From: Lepas anatifera
Taxonomy: Eukaryota; Arthropoda; Thecostraca; Lepadidae
DNA: 64,000 nucleotides
Direction of reading: 5' to 3'
NCBI GenBank assembly: GCA_034440635.1
Contig: JAOTON010001252.1
Location: 186,001-250,000 of the forward strand
The position numbers and the translations under genes were made by a program. How positions within the stretch are numbered: the stretch's first letter is position 1; every line of letters starts with the position of its first letter. Positions 62,641 through 64,000 of the stretch are shown one piece after another. Below the pieces are notes generated by a model. It did not search any database and had not been told where the DNA came from. It worked only from the letters and a program-made list of their open reading frames with translations.

Positions 62641-64000
62641 CCCAGTAAGGAAAATTTTGATGAAAAATGTGTGAATTGTAAGTAAGGGATGTAATCGAGT
62701 TTCAACTAGCTCCCACAATATTATAGCGTTTGGACTTCCCACTCGCCTACTATATTTTTCAACATGAATTTTACACTCAGTGCCCCAGTGCAAAACCAGT
62801 GAGACACTGCGGAGTGGAGCCCTGCGACATCCCAAAGATTATCCAGCATACTGAGCAAGTCTTTTTTCTGAGCGTCACCTTCCCACTCTGTTCTTTGACA
62901 GCAAGTCTTCCATCCAGCTGCCGTCGCAAGTTCCCTTTGCAATTATATTTCTTGAACGTCATGGCTCAAAATGTATTCACATTTACATTTGCGCTGGTAG
63001 CAGTGGTATCTCCATTTCCTGCTGTTGGTAAGGTCGTATTTTAGAACCTTGCGCGCCTTCGGAAGTTTTGCTCTGTCGAGGGACGATGATGGACAACAAA
63101 TGAAGAAGGCTTACATAGATCTTAGCTGACGCCGAGGGCTAATTTTTTGGGATTTCACTCGTTGAGACAGATCTCTCGTGGCGGCTTTTGCTTCTAGTGA
63201 TCTTAGGCCAATCAATTTCCAAATGTGCCCCAAAAATCGATAATTTTGGTACCTAAAAGTACGAACAGGATTCGAGCGGGCTAATTCGGCATAAACCTCC
63301 CTCAAGATCGTTCCCTGTCACCCGCCTCTCCTTGCTATTGTACTCAGCTTACGTCGGTAAGAACACCGTCTTGGGTCAACTAGGCTATTTGACGCAAATC
63401 AGATACAATGTAGCTCACAGCCTATCTTCATTTTTAATTTAAATATGTTAAGAATGCTCCATTCTGTCAATATTATTTCGAAAATACACCCACGTAGCTT
63501 TCCGGTACGATTTTTGATGAGCTGCGACTATGTAAAATTTACTTCAGGCTGATTTTTTGACCGCAGGCGGTGACCTGATTACGACGAAATTTTCAACGGA
63601 TGTCTAAAATGAACCAAATAATGTAAAATTTGTAGAGACATTCATTTTAAACAAAAATGTGCAAAATATGAAGCCATATTGCTCATCAAAACACCAATTC
63701 AGCAGCATTTCATATGTTAGTAGACTCCTGAAGGCTCATATTGTCCAGTTGCAGAACAATGTGCGCCATCCAGCTTCAGCCAGGCGCGTCGCAACTGGCC
63801 AGAAAGTAAGGGGATCATACATCTTCATTTCCAACTCTGACACTACATTTTCCACAGCAAAACGGAAAGCTTACCAGATTCTGGTCCACTTTTGTTACCA
63901 GTTAAGTACACTAGAACATTTCCTGTACCCCCAAATCCGTTAAAAACAAGATATACATTTTTGCTGAAAGTGAAGTGGCCTACTCTCACCTGACGCTCTG
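62641..64000. other. Intergenic, no gene recognised
   Basis: Several 60-104-codon frames on both strands overlap at 62.6-63.05 kb; none has a motif I recognise and they lie in different frames. The rest is AT-rich without repeat partners in the window. Open to the window edge. Confidence 0.4.

Noticed and set aside
62611..63044. Cluster of 60-104-codon ORFs on both strands
   Set aside because: Overlapping in several frames with no shared motif; I could not tell a real one from shadows.

Overview
The window is eukaryotic, almost certainly from a repeat-rich invertebrate animal genome. It has spliceosomal-style non-coding DNA, several LINE families, a Penelope-like element, hAT, Kolobok-like and Harbinger-like DNA transposons, tRNA-headed SINEs and many minisatellites, and no bacterial-type operon, rRNA or true tRNA gene. 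I cannot name the species. No host protein-coding gene could be supported with confidence; nearly all long open frames belong to transposable elements or are by-products of tandem repeats.

Layout. 1-0.48 kb: GC-rich 39-bp minisatellite. 2.3-4.9 kb: first copy of a dispersed repeat (family A) carrying a degenerate GGTCTC/GGGGCCC array. 5.1-7.4 kb: Penelope-like debris, namely a long inverted repeat flanked by TA microsatellites, a hammerhead-ribozyme-like core and a GIY-YIG endonuclease end. 9.4-10.3 kb: 31-bp minisatellite. 10.3-22.2 kb: mosaic of families B, C and E, the last rich in TGACCT/AGGTCA half-sites, with a 150-bp satellite, a 2.3-kb GGTCTC array and an SGNH-hydrolase remnant. 22.4-26.2 kb: more 150-bp satellite invaded by TTAA-flanked MITEs. 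26.4-28.2 kb: a 50-bp minisatellite and an ACAATATTGT-rich tract.

28.2-38.3 kb is the best-preserved and most informative region, a nest whose insertion junctions can be read. A tandem ~80-bp repeat received (i) a small internally deleted LTR retrotransposon (5-bp duplication ATGAG) and (ii) an apparently full-length I-group LINE on the minus strand (13-bp duplication CACGTGCAGACTG). The LINE's 3' region was then hit by (iii) a hAT transposon (8-bp duplication GTTCACGT). The LINE retains an intact 1,243-codon ORF2 (AP endonuclease, reverse transcriptase, RNase H, zinc motif) and an ORF1 with three CCHC knuckles broken by one frameshift at an A7 run. Between them lies an unexpected 450-codon open frame that starts 7 bases after ORF1 and overlaps the ORF2 start by 11 bases.

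40.2-43.4 kb: a 5'-truncated Tx1/L1-type LINE with a 17-bp target duplication. 43.6-49.9 kb: a 168-bp satellite, more GGTCTC arrays, a Harbinger-like MITE, a SINE and family A copy 2. 51.8-53.1 kb: families B and C again. 53.5-59.2 kb: a 5.75-kb hAT-like element (8-bp duplication TGACAAGA) filled with GGTCTC arrays, a SINE and an inverted family A piece. 59.8-62.6 kb: an inverted copy of 18.7-21.0 kb, with a MITE inserted in this copy only. The rest is unannotatable AT-rich sequence.
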